Positions 13,617 to 25,163 are shown, counted from the stretch's first letter. The stretch is DNA of 64,000 bases from an uncultured Pelagibacteraceae bacterium (GCA_902530885.1 CACABZ010000004.1:1-64000), one strand, 5' to 3'. Numbers and translations are program-made. The notes: a model not told the origin generated them from the letters alone.

Positions 13617-13986
13617 TTCTTCTATTTTCTTTGATTAGTTTTTCAATTTTCTCTGCATATTCAAAAGAATTATCTTCTACAAAGTGCAGTTTTGGTAAAA
13701 ACTTTAAATCAAGTTTTTTAGATAATGCTTTTCTAACAAGATGAGAGTTAGCAGTCAAGACGCTAACTATTTGCTTCATATCTGCGCCTCCAAGGGGAAT
13801 AACATAAACTCTTGCTGTTTTAAGATCAGGAGTCATTCTAACCTCTGTTACCGTTATAAACTTAGAATTAAAAGAGGTAATTTTAGTTTCATTCTTTATG
13901 AAAATTTCACCTATACTTTGTTTTACAAGCTCTCCTACTCTTAGTTGCCTTTGTGAAAAACTTTTATTTGAGATGTCGCTCATCAT
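13588..13986 (-). CDS. rbfA: Ribosome-binding factor A
   Basis: RQLRVGELVKQSI, TVTEVRMTPDLKTARVYV. Confidence 0.92.
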   Translation of the reverse strand: MMSDISNKSFSQRQLRVGELVKQSIGEIFIKNETKITSFNSKFITVTEVRMTPDLKTARVYVIPLGGADMKQIVSVLTANSHLVRKALSKKLDLKFLPKLHFVEDNSFEYAEKIEKLIKENRRNDTEKKRFN

Positions 13987-16178
13987 TAAATCGACCTTTC
14001 AATTTTTTCAATAACAAAAGATTCAATAATATCTCTCTCTTTAAAATCCATAAAGTCTTTTAGGCTTATTCCACATTCTAGTCCATTCTTGACTTCTTTC
14101 ACTGCATTTTTTTCTCTAAAAATACTTTGTATCTCACCTTCGTAAATTACATTTCCATCTCTTACTATTCTTGCCTTAGATTTGTTTTTAATTTCACCAT
14201 CGATAACTTTAGATCCCGCAATTTTCCCAAATTTTGATATTTTAAATATTTTTTGCACCTCAGCTGAACCTAATAAATTTTCTTTAGTGTCAGGTTCAAG
14301 TAAGCCAGAAAGTCTTTTTTCAATGTACTCTATAGCTTCATATATTATATTAAAATATTTTATTTCGATATTTTGGTCTTCTGCAATTTTTTTTGCCTCT
14401 CTGTTTGGTTTGATGTTAAAACCCATTAGTACAGCCTCTGAGGCTTTTGCTAAAGATACGTCAGTTTCATTTATCATTCCAATATCTGAGAGAATAATTT
14501 TGGTTTTTACTTCTGGATGTTGGATTTTATCAATAGCCATCTTTAAAGCTTCGCTTGATCCATGTACATCTGATTTAATAATAATGTTAAGTTCATTTTT
14601 TTCTTCCTCTTTATCAAAAAGTTTTGATTTATCATTCGATAAAATTTTTGTGCTTGATAAGTTTTCTTTTTTGAAATTTGATATTTTTTTAGCTTCTTCT
14701 TCATTTTCTGTCACTAAAAATTCTGCACCAGCAAATGTTGTATCATTCATACCAAGTATCTCCACTGGCATTGACGGCAATGCTTTTTCGATAACTCTGC
14801 CTTCGTGGTCAATCATTGCTCTAATCTTACCCCATGTTTTTCCGCAAATAAAAAAATCTCCTTTATTCAGTTTTCCGTTTGAAACTAAAATTGTCGAAAC
14901 AGGTCCTTTACCTTTGTCAATTTTTGATTCTATAACTACTCCACTCGCCTTATCTGTAAGTGAGGCTTTTAAATCCAGTAGTTCAGCTTGTAACAGTATA
15001 CTTTCCTTAAGTTTATCAAGATTAGTTTTTTTAGTTGCTGAGACCTCAACAAATAATGTATCGCCACTCAAGTCCTCTGCCACAAGTTCATATCGCATCA
15101 AATCATTTTTAATTTGAGTAATATTTTTTGATGGCAGGTCACACTTATTAATTGCTACAATTATTGGAACTTTCGCTGCTTTTGCATGTTTAATTGCCTC
15201 TACGGTTTGAGGTTTTATTCCGTCATCCGCAGCTACTACTAAGACAACTATATCAGTAATTTTTGATCCTCTTGCTCTCATTTCAGTAAATGCAGCGTGG
15301 CCTGGAGTATCTATAAATGTTATTAATTGACTTTTTTCAGTCTTGACTTGATATGCTCCGATATGCTGAGTAATACCGCCGTGCTCATCCGAAACAACGT
15401 TTGATTTTCTTAAAGCATCCAACAAAGAAGTTTTTCCATGATCAACGTGTCCCATAATAGTTACAACAGGTGGTCTTTTTTCTATTTTACCACTCATTTT
15501 TTTGATTTTGTTAATTTCTTTTGAAGGTACTTCCTCTATTAACGGCTTGTGACCGAACTCTTTAACAATATATTCGGCCGTATCTTTATCAATCGTATGA
15601 TTAATAGTTGCTATTACTTTCATGTTTAAAAGAAATTTAATGATATCGCTTGATTTTTCAGCCATTCTATTTGAAAGTTCTTGGATAGTAATCTGTTCAG
15701 GAATTTTAACTTCTTTAATAACTTTTTTATATTCCTTTTTTTCCTCAGTATCTGTACTGCTTTTCTTTTCCTTAAGTCTAGCTCTTTTAACTGATGCTAA
15801 ACTTCTTTGTTTAATCTCTATTTCCTCGACATTTAGAGCTCTTGAGACAGTTAGTTTGAAATCTCTTTTATCGATTGGTGTTTTTAATTTTAACTTACTT
15901 TTTCCGGAGGGTTTTTCTTCTTTTTTTATAAATGCCTTGGTTGCTTGCTGTTCAGCAAATTTTCTGGCAAAACTTTTATTTTTATTTTCTCCCTGATTAA
16001 ATTGGGTAGGAGTGTAAGTAGATTTATTAAAGTTTCGATTAGTTTTGAAATTTTTTTTCTTATCTTTTAACACTGAAAAAGATTTTTTTCCCTCATTTTT
16101 TTGAAATGACTTAGTGTCAATCTTTTTCTTAAAGCCTGAAGATATCGTCAATGTTTTCTTTTTATCTTTATTATCCAT
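13986..16178 (-). CDS. infB: Translation initiation factor IF-2
   Basis: [24 protein letters not shown]-2 domain set. Confidence 0.97.
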   Translation of the reverse strand: MDNKDKKKTLTISSGFKKKIDTKSFQKNEGKKSFSVLKDKKKNFKTNRNFNKSTYTPTQFNQGENKNKSFARKFAEQQATKAFIKKEEKPSGKSKLKLKTPIDKRDFKLTVSRALNVEEIEIKQRSLASVKRARLKEKKSSTDTEEKKEYKKVIKEVKIPEQITIQELSNRMAEKSSDIIKFLLNMKVIATINHTIDKDTAEYIVKEFGHKPLIEEVPSKEINKIKKMSGKIEKRPPVVTIMGHVDHGKTSLLDALRKSNVVSDEHGGITQHIGAYQVKTEKSQLITFIDTPGHAAFTEMRARGSKITDIVVLVVAADDGIKPQTVEAIKHAKAAKVPIIVAINKCDLPSKNITQIKNDLMRYELVAEDLSGDTLFVEVSATKKTNLDKLKESILLQAELLDLKASLTDKASGVVIESKIDKGKGPVSTILVSNGKLNKGDFFICGKTWGKIRAMIDHEGRVIEKALPSMPVEILGMNDTTFAGAEFLVTENEEEAKKISNFKKENLSSTKILSNDKSKLFDKEEEKNELNIIIKSDVHGSSEALKMAIDKIQHPEVKTKIILSDIGMINETDVSLAKASEAVLMGFNIKPNREAKKIAEDQNIEIKYFNIIYEAIEYIEKRLSGLLEPDTKENLLGSAEVQKIFKISKFGKIAGSKVIDGEIKNKSKARIVRDGNVIYEGEIQSIFREKNAVKEVKNGLECGISLKDFMDFKERDIIESFVIEKIERSI

Positions 16179-16182
16179 GTTC

Positions 16183-17739
16183 TTATTTAAAAACTATATC
16201 TCTTGCGGACATAATTAGTTGATCCGCTTCTTCTCTAGTTAATGAAAATTCCTCCAAATAACCATCTATTTTGATTTTTTTTCCTTTTACTTCATCATAT
16301 CCGCCTACTAATTCATCAGTAGAGAGATCAGCAAAATCCTGTAGTTTTTTTATATTCTTTTGGCCTAATGTAACTAACATTCCTTGCGTCATACCTTTTA
16401 AATTTATAAGCGTGTCTTCAACGCCTAATTCAATTAATTTTTTTGAAATCTCTTCCTGAACTTTTACTAAACTTTCTTTTGAACGTTTAATAAGCTCTTG
16501 AGCTGTATCCTCATCTATAGCTTCAATCTTTGAGATGTCTTCTGGATTAGCTTGTGAAATTTCTTCAATACTCTGAAAACCTTCGGAAACTAATAGCTGA
16601 CCCAGTGTTTCATCAACTTCAAGATTTTTAATAAGATTTTCTGTTCTATCTTTAAATTCTGCTTGCCGTCTATCAGAATCTTCTTTGTCTGTAAGAATAT
16701 CAATTTCATAATTAGTTAACTTTGAGGCAAGTCTAACATTTTGTCCTCTTCTTCCTATTGCTTTACTAAGATTTTCTTCACTTAGTATGACATCAATTTT
16801 TTTATTATTTTGATCAATTAAAACCTTTTGAATTTCAGCTGGTGAAAGAGATTCTGATATCAAAGTTGGTAAATCTTCAGTCCATTTTATAATATCAATT
16901 TTTTCTCCATGCAATTCATTCACAATAGTTTGTACTCTACTGCCTCTCATACCCACACAAGCACCCACGGGATCAATTGATGTATCCTTTGAGTAAACAC
17001 AAATTTTAGCTCTACTGCCTGGATCTCTAGCGACAGATTTTATCTCAATTATACCTTCGTATATTTCTGGAACTTCTTGAAAAAATAATTTAGCTAAAAA
17101 CTGAGGGTGAGCTCTTGATAAAAATATCTGATGGCCTTTTAATTCTTTCTTTACCTCATAACAATATGCCTTAACTCTATCACCTGTTTTTAAAATTTCT
17201 CGAGGTATTAACTCATCTTTTTTAATAACACCTTCGGCTTTACCAAGATCAACAATTACATTTCCATATTCAAGTCTTTTTATAATGCCACTTAAAATTA
17301 AACCTTGTTTATCTATAAAATCATCAAATTGTCTATTTTTTTCTGCTTCTCTTACTCTTATGTTTATTACTTGTTTAGCACTTTGTGCAGCTATTCTACC
17401 AAAATCAATTTGAGGTAGGTCTTCGTATATTTTGTCGCCAATTTTATAATCAGTTTCTACTTGGTTCTCATTTAATGTATTTGCTTGACCAACAGATATT
17501 TCTCTACTTGGGTCCTCAACGTTCTCTACAATTTCTAAAACTTTTTGTATGCTTATATTTCCTGTTTCTCTATCTATTTTCACTAAAATTTCGTTGTTAT
17601 GACCAAATTTTGTGAGCGCGGCTTTTTGTATTGCACTTTCCATTGATCCGATAACAATATCTTTATCTATAGATTTTTCATTTGCTACAGCCTCAACAAT
17701 TCGAAGCAGTTCAAGTTTGTCTAGTCCACGATTTAACAT
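16183..17739 (-). CDS. nusA: Transcription termination/antitermination factor NusA
   Basis: S1-KH domain layout; GACVGMRGSRVQTIVNEL. Confidence 0.96.
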   Translation of the reverse strand: MLNRGLDKLELLRIVEAVANEKSIDKDIVIGSMESAIQKAALTKFGHNNEILVKIDRETGNISIQKVLEIVENVEDPSREISVGQANTLNENQVETDYKIGDKIYEDLPQIDFGRIAAQSAKQVINIRVREAEKNRQFDDFIDKQGLILSGIIKRLEYGNVIVDLGKAEGVIKKDELIPREILKTGDRVKAYCYEVKKELKGHQIFLSRAHPQFLAKLFFQEVPEIYEGIIEIKSVARDPGSRAKICVYSKDTSIDPVGACVGMRGSRVQTIVNELHGEKIDIIKWTEDLPTLISESLSPAEIQKVLIDQNNKKIDVILSEENLSKAIGRRGQNVRLASKLTNYEIDILTDKEDSDRRQAEFKDRTENLIKNLEVDETLGQLLVSEGFQSIEEISQANPEDISKIEAIDEDTAQELIKRSKESLVKVQEEISKKLIELGVEDTLINLKGMTQGMLVTLGQKNIKKLQDFADLSTDELVGGYDEVKGKKIKIDGYLEEFSLTREEADQLIMSARDIVFK

Positions 17740-17751
17740 TCTAAGCCTCCA

Positions 17752-17777
17752 AAAAAAAATGGGCTAATGCCCATTTT
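17752..17777 (-). terminator. Intrinsic terminator downstream of metK, immediately upstream of nusA
   Basis: AAAATGGGC-TAAT-GCCCATTTT stem; on the minus strand followed by a 9-T run and then GGAGG and the nusA ATG. Confidence 0.8.
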
Positions 17778-17829
17778 GAAATTACATAATTTTAACTATA
17801 TTTAATAAATATTTAACCTTTTTTCAAGA

Positions 17830-18996
17830 TTACAATTTAAATAATGATGATTTATCAGTTTTTTCCCAAGAAAATTCTCCATTATCTGTGGGCTTTCTGC
17901 CGAAATGGCCATATGAAGATGTAATCTCGTAAATTGGCTTATTTAAGTTTAATAATTCTCTGATTCCTCTTGGTGATAGATCAAAATTTTTATCTATGAT
18001 TTTTCTTACTTCTTCAACTTTGTCATTGTTATTCTCATCAAGTTTTATAAAAATTGATAAAGGTTTTGAAACTCCGATTGCATACGATAGCTGAATCAAG
18101 CATTTATTTGCAATATTAGAAGCAACAATATTTTTGGCCAAATATCTTGAGGCGTATGCAGCAGATCTATCAACTTTTGTTGGGTCTTTTCCAGAAAAAG
18201 CACCACCGCCGTGGGGAGCTGCGCCGCCATAAGTATCAACTATTATTTTTCTTCCGGTTAAACCTGTATCACCATCTGGTCCACCTATAACAAATTTACC
18301 AGTAGGATTAATATAAATTTCTTTTTCTGATATTTCTTTTAAAAATTTTTCTGGAATAGATTTTTTAATATATGGGTAAATTGCTTCTCTAACTTGGTCC
18401 TGATTTAAATCGGGAGAATGTTGTGTTGATATAACTATTGACGTTACTTTATTAGGTATCCCATTATTATATTCCATGGTAACTTGACTTTTGGAGTCAG
18501 GTTCAATTCCCTTTAATACTCCTGACTTTCTATCATGCGCCATTAGTCTTAAAATCTTGTGTGAAAAATAAATTGGTGCAGGCATTAAATCATCTGTTTC
18601 TTTACAAGCATATCCAAACATTATGCCTTGATCACCCGCACCTTCATCTTTATTGTCCTTAGAGTCTACACCCATTGCGATGTCGGTAGACTGCGAATGT
18701 AAATAGGTTTCTATCTTTGTGCTATCTTTCCATGAAAAACCTTTTTGGTCATATCCAATATCCTTTATACACTCTCTAACATTTGAAATTATATCATCGC
18801 TTTTGATATCAGGGCCTCTGACTTCCCCTGCTAACACCACTTTATTGGTCGTTGTTAGTGTTTCACAGGCTACTCTGGCGAATGGGTCTACCGATAAATA
18901 AGAGTCTACAACCATATCAGATATACGATCACACACTTTATCTGGATGGCCTTCAGAAACAGACTCGCTAGTAAATAAATAATTTTGTTTAGTCAT
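17830..18996 (-). CDS. metK: S-adenosylmethionine synthetase
   Basis: [47 protein letters not shown]. Confidence 0.98.
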   Translation of the reverse strand: MTKQNYLFTSESVSEGHPDKVCDRISDMVVDSYLSVDPFARVACETLTTTNKVVLAGEVRGPDIKSDDIISNVRECIKDIGYDQKGFSWKDSTKIETYLHSQSTDIAMGVDSKDNKDEGAGDQGIMFGYACKETDDLMPAPIYFSHKILRLMAHDRKSGVLKGIEPDSKSQVTMEYNNGIPNKVTSIVISTQHSPDLNQDQVREAIYPYIKKSIPEKFLKEISEKEIYINPTGKFVIGGPDGDTGLTGRKIIVDTYGGAAPHGGGAFSGKDPTKVDRSAAYASRYLAKNIVASNIANKCLIQLSYAIGVSKPLSIFIKLDENNNDKVEEVRKIIDKNFDLSPRGIRELLNLNKPIYEITSSYGHFGRKPTDNGEFSWEKTDKSSLFKL

Positions 18997-20563
18997 TTTT
19001 TTTTAAAGTTATAAAGATTAAAATATATGTAATTAAAAGCATAAAAAATATCAAATCATTTTTGTTTTTTGTTTGTTTTTTTATAATTGGTATTTTGTAT
19101 TCTAAATTACCAGTTTCATTGATTTTAAGGCTTTTGATAACTTGTCCATTATTATTAACATAAGCAGTAATACCCTTATTTGCTGATCTGACAACAATAG
19201 AATTGCTCTCGATAGCTCTAAATATTGTTTTAGCAAAATGTTGATGCGGACCTATTGAATTTCCAAACCATGCATCTTCAGATAAATTTAAAACTATTTT
19301 TTTTGATAGATTGGTTTTTTGTAGTAGTTCAGGAAATATTATTTCATAACATATTAAAGGAATTATCTGAGTATTGCTTAAAGAAAAAACTTTATTTTTA
19401 TTTCCCTTACTAAAAGAGCCATATCCCTCTGTAATTTTTTTAAGTCCTATTGTTTCAAAGAATTTGGGTATCGGTAGATATTCTCCAAATGGTACTAATT
19501 TTATTTTGTTATACTGAAAAATTTTTTCAAAATTATTATCAATAGCTATTAAACTATTAAAAAATAAATCATCATTTTTGTCTAGTGTGTTTGTTCCAAA
19601 TATTATTATATGTTTATCGGAAAAATTTTTTTTTATATGATTTTTATAATTTTCTAAATCTTTAAAATAACTTCCAGATATTGCGCCTTCTGGCCAGACA
19701 AAAATAGTTTTCTTTTCCTTTTCAGGGTCGCTATATCTTATTAATGAAAGAATTCTTTTTTCGATCTCTTCGTTACTTAAATTGTACTTTAATTCAAAAT
19801 TAGGTGAAATTATTTTAAAATTTATATAATTTTCTATATTTACATTTTCTGACTCTTTTAAGTTGTTATTAATTATATAGTTTCCATAAATATAATTTGA
19901 AAAAAATAAAAAAATTGCGCAAGAAATTATTAATATTTTTTTTTGAGAAGTTGTAAAAAAAAGAATAACAGGTATTGTAAAAAAAGTAACACTTAATAGA
20001 TTAAAAGCAAATAAACCTATGGGGTTTAAAATTTGTAAAATTTCTGTAAACCAAGACCAGCTGTACCCCCATAAATTCCAAGGAAATCCTGAAAAAATTT
20101 TAGATCTAAGGTAATCTATAAACGAAAATGCTCCTATAAATAACATTACGGAACCTAAATTTCTTTTCAAAAATGGACCACAAATAATCGAAGATATTCC
20201 ATAAAATATCCCTAGAAATGCAGGTATGGCAACTATCGTCAAAGGAATGAGATTCTGAAAAGTTTCATCGAATTTAAGTGAATTAGAAATCCAATAAGTA
20301 CCAGTACAAAAAAAACCAAATCCAAAAAAATATCCTGCAAAAAAAAGGTTAGTAAGATAGGGTTTTTTTCTATAAATATTTTTTGATCGCTTATTTATAT
20401 CACTCAATAATAAAAATAGCGCAGGAAAGATAAAGAAGTTGATGATTGTAAAATTAAATGGAGCGAAACTAAAAACTGATAAACTTCCTAATAGTAAAGG
20501 TGTTAATAATACCAATAATGTCCTACTACTTCTAATAATTTGTAAAACTTTCAGTAATTTCAT
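18989..20563 (-). CDS. lnt: Apolipoprotein N-acyltransferase
   Basis: Multi-TM N-terminus plus nitrilase domain ([29 protein letters not shown]). Confidence 0.92.
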   Translation of the reverse strand: MKLLKVLQIIRSSRTLLVLLTPLLLGSLSVFSFAPFNFTIINFFIFPALFLLLSDINKRSKNIYRKKPYLTNLFFAGYFFGFGFFCTGTYWISNSLKFDETFQNLIPLTIVAIPAFLGIFYGISSIICGPFLKRNLGSVMLFIGAFSFIDYLRSKIFSGFPWNLWGYSWSWFTEILQILNPIGLFAFNLLSVTFFTIPVILFFTTSQKKILIISCAIFLFFSNYIYGNYIINNNLKESENVNIENYINFKIISPNFELKYNLSNEEIEKRILSLIRYSDPEKEKKTIFVWPEGAISGSYFKDLENYKNHIKKNFSDKHIIIFGTNTLDKNDDLFFNSLIAIDNNFEKIFQYNKIKLVPFGEYLPIPKFFETIGLKKITEGYGSFSKGNKNKVFSLSNTQIIPLICYEIIFPELLQKTNLSKKIVLNLSEDAWFGNSIGPHQHFAKTIFRAIESNSIVVRSANKGITAYVNNNGQVIKSLKINETGNLEYKIPIIKKQTKNKNDLIFFMLLITYILIFITLKKND

Positions 20564-21017
20564 TTAAAATATTTTTTTCTAATTTATTCATTTTTTTAAA
20601 ATCTTTATCTTTAGAGTGTTTGTAACCGTATAAATGCAAAATAGAATGTACCCACAACTCATCAAATCTATTAATAAAGTTTTTTTTATCTAAATTTTTT
20701 TTTATCTTTTCAAAATTAATTATAATATCTCCAAGATAAATTTTTTCCTTTTTTTTTATAAGATTTAATAAATCTTTTTTTTTGTAAAAAGGGAATGATA
20801 AAACATCGGTAGAGGAATTTTTTTTTCTAAATTTTTTGTTCAAATACCTGATATCTTTTTCACCAGATAATAATATTGTAATATAAAAACTAGTTTTTTT
20901 AAATAACGCAATTTTTTTGTTCAGTTTTTTTAGTTTTTTTTCCAAATATTTGTTTGGATTGTTTAAATGTTTATTCCAAGATTTGTTTTTGACAATAACA
21001 TTAATCTTTATCATCAA
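20532..21017 (-). CDS. ybeY: Endoribonuclease YbeY
   Basis: STDVLSFPF, LGDIIINFE, WVHSILHLYGYKHSKD. Confidence 0.92.
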   Translation of the reverse strand: MMIKINVIVKNKSWNKHLNNPNKYLEKKLKKLNKKIALFKKTSFYITILLSGEKDIRYLNKKFRKKNSSTDVLSFPFYKKKDLLNLIKKKEKIYLGDIIINFEKIKKNLDKKNFINRFDELWVHSILHLYGYKHSKDKDFKKMNKLEKNILNEITESFTNY

Positions 21018-22005
21018 ATTTTTTTTTAAATGCTTGTATAATTTTAGAAACTAACGGATGTCTCACAACATCTTTATGATCAAATTCTATTATTTTTATC
21101 TCTTTTATTTTACTTAAAATTTTTTTTGTTTGTACTAAACCCGATTGAGATTTATTAATTAAATCAACTTGTGACGGGTCGCCATTAACAACCAATTTTG
21201 AGTTCTCGCCTATTCTTGTTAAAAACATTTTAATTTGAGTTGTTGTTGCGTTTTGAGCTTCATCTAAAATTGCAAATGAATTTTTTAAAGTTCGTCCTCT
21301 CATAAATGCTAATGGGGCTATTTCTATTTCTCCAGACTCAATCTTTTTATTAATCTTTTCGTACCCAAAAAGGTCGTATAATGCATCATATAAAGGTCTT
21401 AAATATGGATCTACCTTTTCTTTCATGTCCCCTGGTAGAAAACCTAATTTTTCACCAGCCTCTACTGCTGGTCTTGATAAGATAACTCTTTCAACCTTTT
21501 TCTCCATAAGCATTGTTATGGCTACTGATACAGCTAGAAAACTTTTTCCTGTTCCAGCTGGACCTAGTGCAATTGTTATATCATTTTCTTTTAATGCTTT
21601 TATGTATTCAGATTGTTTTTTTGATCTAGCTATGACTGATTTTTTTGGAGTCTTAATTAGTTGATCTAAATTGTGTATATTGTCTTTTCTATCAGAATAA
21701 TCAGTTTTTTTTACTGATTGTCTAATATCTTGATTCTCTATAACGCTAGTTTTAATATATTTGCTTATTAAGAACTCAATTGCAGAGGATACTTTTAATA
21801 AATTTTCTTTCTCTCCCTTAACGGTTATTGAGTTTCCCCTAAAATAAATTTTAGTTTTCGTTAAACTTTCAAGTTCTTTAGCGTTTTTATTAAATTCACC
21901 GAGCACAGCTAATAAAATATCATTACTAAAAACTTTAATATTAATTGTTTCTTTGTCTACGCGTTTTAAATTATAATGCTGCTCAGAGTTTTCTAAAATT
22001 GACAT
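21001..22005 (-). CDS. phoH: PhoH-like ATPase
   Basis: ALGPAGTGKSFLAVS, SRPAVEAGEKLGFLPGD. Confidence 0.93.
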   Translation of the reverse strand: MSILENSEQHYNLKRVDKETINIKVFSNDILLAVLGEFNKNAKELESLTKTKIYFRGNSITVKGEKENLLKVSSAIEFLISKYIKTSVIENQDIRQSVKKTDYSDRKDNIHNLDQLIKTPKKSVIARSKKQSEYIKALKENDITIALGPAGTGKSFLAVSVAITMLMEKKVERVILSRPAVEAGEKLGFLPGDMKEKVDPYLRPLYDALYDLFGYEKINKKIESGEIEIAPLAFMRGRTLKNSFAILDEAQNATTTQIKMFLTRIGENSKLVVNGDPSQVDLINKSQSGLVQTKKILSKIKEIKIIEFDHKDVVRHPLVSKIIQAFKKKFDDKD

Positions 22006-22006
22006 A

Positions 22007-23365
22007 TTATGCTGCGATGTTTTTTTCCTCTTTTGAGATCTTACCGTAGATAGTTTGTTTACTAAAATCAGATATTAGCACATTTTTTATTTGGCCAACA
22101 ATATCTATTTTGCTTTCAACAACCACTGGATTCATATACTCATCTCTGCCAAAATATTTATTTTTACTAATCTCATTTTCAAACAAGGTTTTAGTTTTAA
22201 TATTTATTAGGTCCTTTTTATAATTTTCTTTAATTTCACTTGCTATATTTTGAAAAATATAAAGTCTATTTTTTGCAATTAAATGATCAATTAAATTTAA
22301 ATTATCTGCGGGCGTACCAGGTCTTGGGCTAAAAATATAAGAATAAACATTTATAAACTTGATCTTTTTCAATAGCTCGCAAGAAAGCAAGAAATCATTG
22401 TCGGTTTCACCTGGATATCCAATTATAAAATCACTTGTGAATTGAATGTTTGATTTAATTTTTTTTAGTTTTTCAATTTTTTCTAAGTACTCTTTAATTG
22501 TATGTTTTCTATTCATTTTCTTCAAAATGCTATCTGAGCCAGATTGAACTGGTAAATGTAATACTGGCATTAATTTTTCACAATTTTTGTGGGCCTCTAT
22601 TAGGTCGTCTGTTAAATCTTTAGGATGTGACGTGGTATATCTTATTCTTTTTAATTTTTTTATATCCTCCAATTTTTTTATTAAATCAGAAATTTTTTTG
22701 TTATCTCTCTCATAGGCATTTACATTCTGACCAAGTAATGTAATTTCTCTGACACCATTTGAAACGAGATGATTTGCTTCGCTTATAATCTCATCAAAAT
22801 CTCTAGAGTGTTCTGGGCCTCTAGTATAGGGAACAACACAAAACTTACAAAATTTATCACATCCTTCTTGAATAGTTAAAGGTGTTGAAATTTTTTTATT
22901 TGAATTTTCTATTGAGTTAAGAAAATTAAATTTTTCAATAACCGCAAAATCAGTTTTTTCAATTGTTTCATTATTTTTTTCAATACTCATGATGATCTCA
23001 TTTATTTTGTGATATGACTGGGGGCCTACGACGGCATCAACATATTTTTCTTTTCTTAATAATAAATCACCTTCAGCCTGGGCAACGCAACCTGCAATTA
23101 TCAAAATAGGTTTTCTTTTTTGTGAAAATTCTTTTTTAATTCTACCAATGTCGTGAAATACTTTATCTGTTGCTTTTTCTCTTATGTGACAAGTATTAAT
23201 TATTAAGCAATCAGCTTTACTGCGATTTTTCGTGGGATAATAATTTATTTTTTTTGTAATATCTAAAATTCGGTTGCTATCATATTCATTCATTTGACAA
23301 CCAAATGTCTTTATAAAAATATTTTTTTTCAAATTATTTTTTGATTTTAGATCCATAAAGTTCAA
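22007..23365 (-). CDS. miaB: tRNA-2-methylthio-N6-dimethylallyladenosine synthase
   Basis: TFGCQMNEYDS, radical SAM CDKFCKFCVVPYTRG. Confidence 0.95.
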   Translation of the reverse strand: MNFMDLKSKNNLKKNIFIKTFGCQMNEYDSNRILDITKKINYYPTKNRSKADCLIINTCHIREKATDKVFHDIGRIKKEFSQKRKPILIIAGCVAQAEGDLLLRKEKYVDAVVGPQSYHKINEIIMSIEKNNETIEKTDFAVIEKFNFLNSIENSNKKISTPLTIQEGCDKFCKFCVVPYTRGPEHSRDFDEIISEANHLVSNGVREITLLGQNVNAYERDNKKISDLIKKLEDIKKLKRIRYTTSHPKDLTDDLIEAHKNCEKLMPVLHLPVQSGSDSILKKMNRKHTIKEYLEKIEKLKKIKSNIQFTSDFIIGYPGETDNDFLLSCELLKKIKFINVYSYIFSPRPGTPADNLNLIDHLIAKNRLYIFQNIASEIKENYKKDLINIKTKTLFENEISKNKYFGRDEYMNPVVVESKIDIVGQIKNVLISDFSKQTIYGKISKEEKNIAA

Positions 23366-23759
23366 GTTTATGATCTACAAGTTTATAACCAAGTTTTTTT
23401 GCAATACGGTTTTGCAATTCCTCAATATCTTTATCTACAAATTCTATTATATCACCTGTATTAACATCGATTAAATGATCGTGATGTTGATCTGTTGAAG
23501 GTTCGTATCTTGATTTTCCTTCTTTAAAATCATGTCTTTCTATAATACCCGATTCTTCAAATAATTTTAAAGTTCTATAAACTGTAGCTATACTAATTCT
23601 TTTATCTATAAGACTTACCCTTTTGTGAAGTTCATCAACATCTGGGTGGTCTTTTGATCCAAAGGTGCTTTTAGAATCTGACATGACTTTCGCGATGACT
23701 CTCCTTTGATCAGTAAGTCTAACTCCTCTGGATTTGCATTTTTCTTCTATTATACTCAT
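23334..23759 (-). CDS. fur: Ferric uptake regulator family protein
   Basis: Fur fold with RISIATVYRTLKLFEESGII and DQHHDHLIDVNTG. Confidence 0.88.
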   Translation of the reverse strand: MSIIEEKCKSRGVRLTDQRRVIAKVMSDSKSTFGSKDHPDVDELHKRVSLIDKRISIATVYRTLKLFEESGIIERHDFKEGKSRYEPSTDQHHDHLIDVNTGDIIEFVDKDIEELQNRIAKKLGYKLVDHKLELYGSKIKK

Positions 23760-23763
23760 AAAA

Positions 23764-24144
23764 TTAATCTAAATATATAGGTTTAATTTTTCTATCAAAG
23801 AGTTTTTTTTTAATTAGTTTTTCAATATTTTTGGGTGTAAAGTCTGTTAGCGAACTACCTTTATACCCATATAATTCACTATCAAATACAATTTTTATTC
23901 CTTTGGCAACTGCGACAGCAATGCGTATAGAGGAAAAACTTCCCGGTCCAAGATTGACTAAAACAGGTACTTTCTCATTCATTTTGACATTTTTTTTTGC
24001 TAGAAATTTTAATATATTACTAACAAGGTAAGTATTTGATTTAATATTATTTTGAAATCTCTCAATAAAATATTTATTATCACTTCTGAAAGCTATTATA
24101 TTTTTTTTACCTGTGCAGTTAATAATTAAAAAATCTTTAATCAT
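23764..24144 (-). CDS. tsaB: Shortened TsaB-like protein (t6A synthesis partner)
   Basis: NLGPGSFSSIRIAVAVAKGI resembles the TsaB GPGSFTGLRIG motif; only 126 aa; fur/miaB neighbourhood. Confidence 0.72.
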   Translation of the reverse strand: MIKDFLIINCTGKKNIIAFRSDNKYFIERFQNNIKSNTYLVSNILKFLAKKNVKMNEKVPVLVNLGPGSFSSIRIAVAVAKGIKIVFDSELYGYKGSSLTDFTPKNIEKLIKKKLFDRKIKPIYLD

Positions 24145-25162
24145 TTACTTAGTTTTATTTGCTTATTTGTTTAATATCAAATTATATTCTTCAGAAATCA
24201 CATCTGAAGATTTCGGCATAATTTCATTAATGTATCATCGTTTTGAAGAAAACAAATATCCCTCAACAAATATCAGAATTAATGAATTTAAAAAACATAT
24301 TGAACTAATCAATCAAGAGAATATCAAAATTATTAATCCATCAAATTTTTATAATGAGCTTAAAAATAACACAGATCAAAGAAAGATATTACTTACAATT
24401 GATGATGGTTTTTTATCTTTTTATGAGAATGCTTGGCCAATATTAAAAAAAAATAAGACCCCTTTTATCCTATTTGTTAACACTAGAGAGGTCGGTAGTA
24501 GTGGATACATGAATTGGGATCAGATACTAGAATTAGATAAATATGAATTTGTCGAAATTGGCAACCATAGCCATTCACATGAGTATCTTATTGATTTTTC
24601 ACCTAAAGAAATAAAAATGGATCTAGAAAAGTCTATTTCAATTTTCAAAAAGAGATTAGGCAAAAACTCTGATTTTTTTTCATATCCATTTGGTGAGTAT
24701 AGTTTAGTTTTTAAAAAAATTGTGAAAGATCTGGGCTTTAAATATGCGTTTGGTCAACATTCTGGCGTAATTGATTTAACAAAAGATATTTATGAAATGC
24801 CAAGATTCCCAATAAACGAAAAATATGGGGAAGTTAATAGATTTAAGACCTTACTAAAAACTCTACCTTTTCAATATAAAAAAATTGAGCCTGAAGAAAA
24901 ATATTTAAACGATAAAACTAATCCACCTAATGTTACGATAGAATTTTATGAAAATATTGACAATTTAAAAAATATTAATTGCTTTTCAAATGAAGAAGAC
25001 AAATGGAGAAACTCAAAAATCAAGTTTATGAGTGATACAGTATTACATATAAAAATCGAGGGAAAATTTATTACAGAACGAGGAAGAATTAATTGCTCTT
25101 TAAGGAACGACGATGGATTTTATAGATGGTTAGGTATTCAATTTGTAGTAAAAGAAAAATAA
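24113..25162 (+). CDS. Secreted polysaccharide deacetylase family protein
   Basis: ISLMYHRF, ILLTIDDGFLSFYENAWPIL, EIGNHSHSHEYL, FSYPFGEYS NodB-type motifs; GTG start. Confidence 0.87.
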   Translation: MQLIIKKSLIIYLVLFAYLFNIKLYSSEITSEDFGIISLMYHRFEENKYPSTNIRINEFKKHIELINQENIKIINPSNFYNELKNNTDQRKILLTIDDGFLSFYENAWPILKKNKTPFILFVNTREVGSSGYMNWDQILELDKYEFVEIGNHSHSHEYLIDFSPKEIKMDLEKSISIFKKRLGKNSDFFSYPFGEYSLVFKKIVKDLGFKYAFGQHSGVIDLTKDIYEMPRFPINEKYGEVNRFKTLLKTLPFQYKKIEPEEKYLNDKTNPPNVTIEFYENIDNLKNINCFSNEEDKWRNSKIKFMSDTVLHIKIEGKFITERGRINCSLRNDDGFYRWLGIQFVVKEK

Positions 25163-25163
25163 T

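Noticed and set aside
14182-15117. 311-aa plus-strand ORF antisense to infB
   Set aside because: Length explained by codon bias of the opposite-strand Lys/Asp/Glu-rich IF-2; composition is Ser/Phe/Ile-rich with no motif.
18990-19000. SAM riboswitch upstream of metK
   Set aside because: metK overlaps the upstream lnt gene (18989-18996), leaving no leader for a riboswitch.
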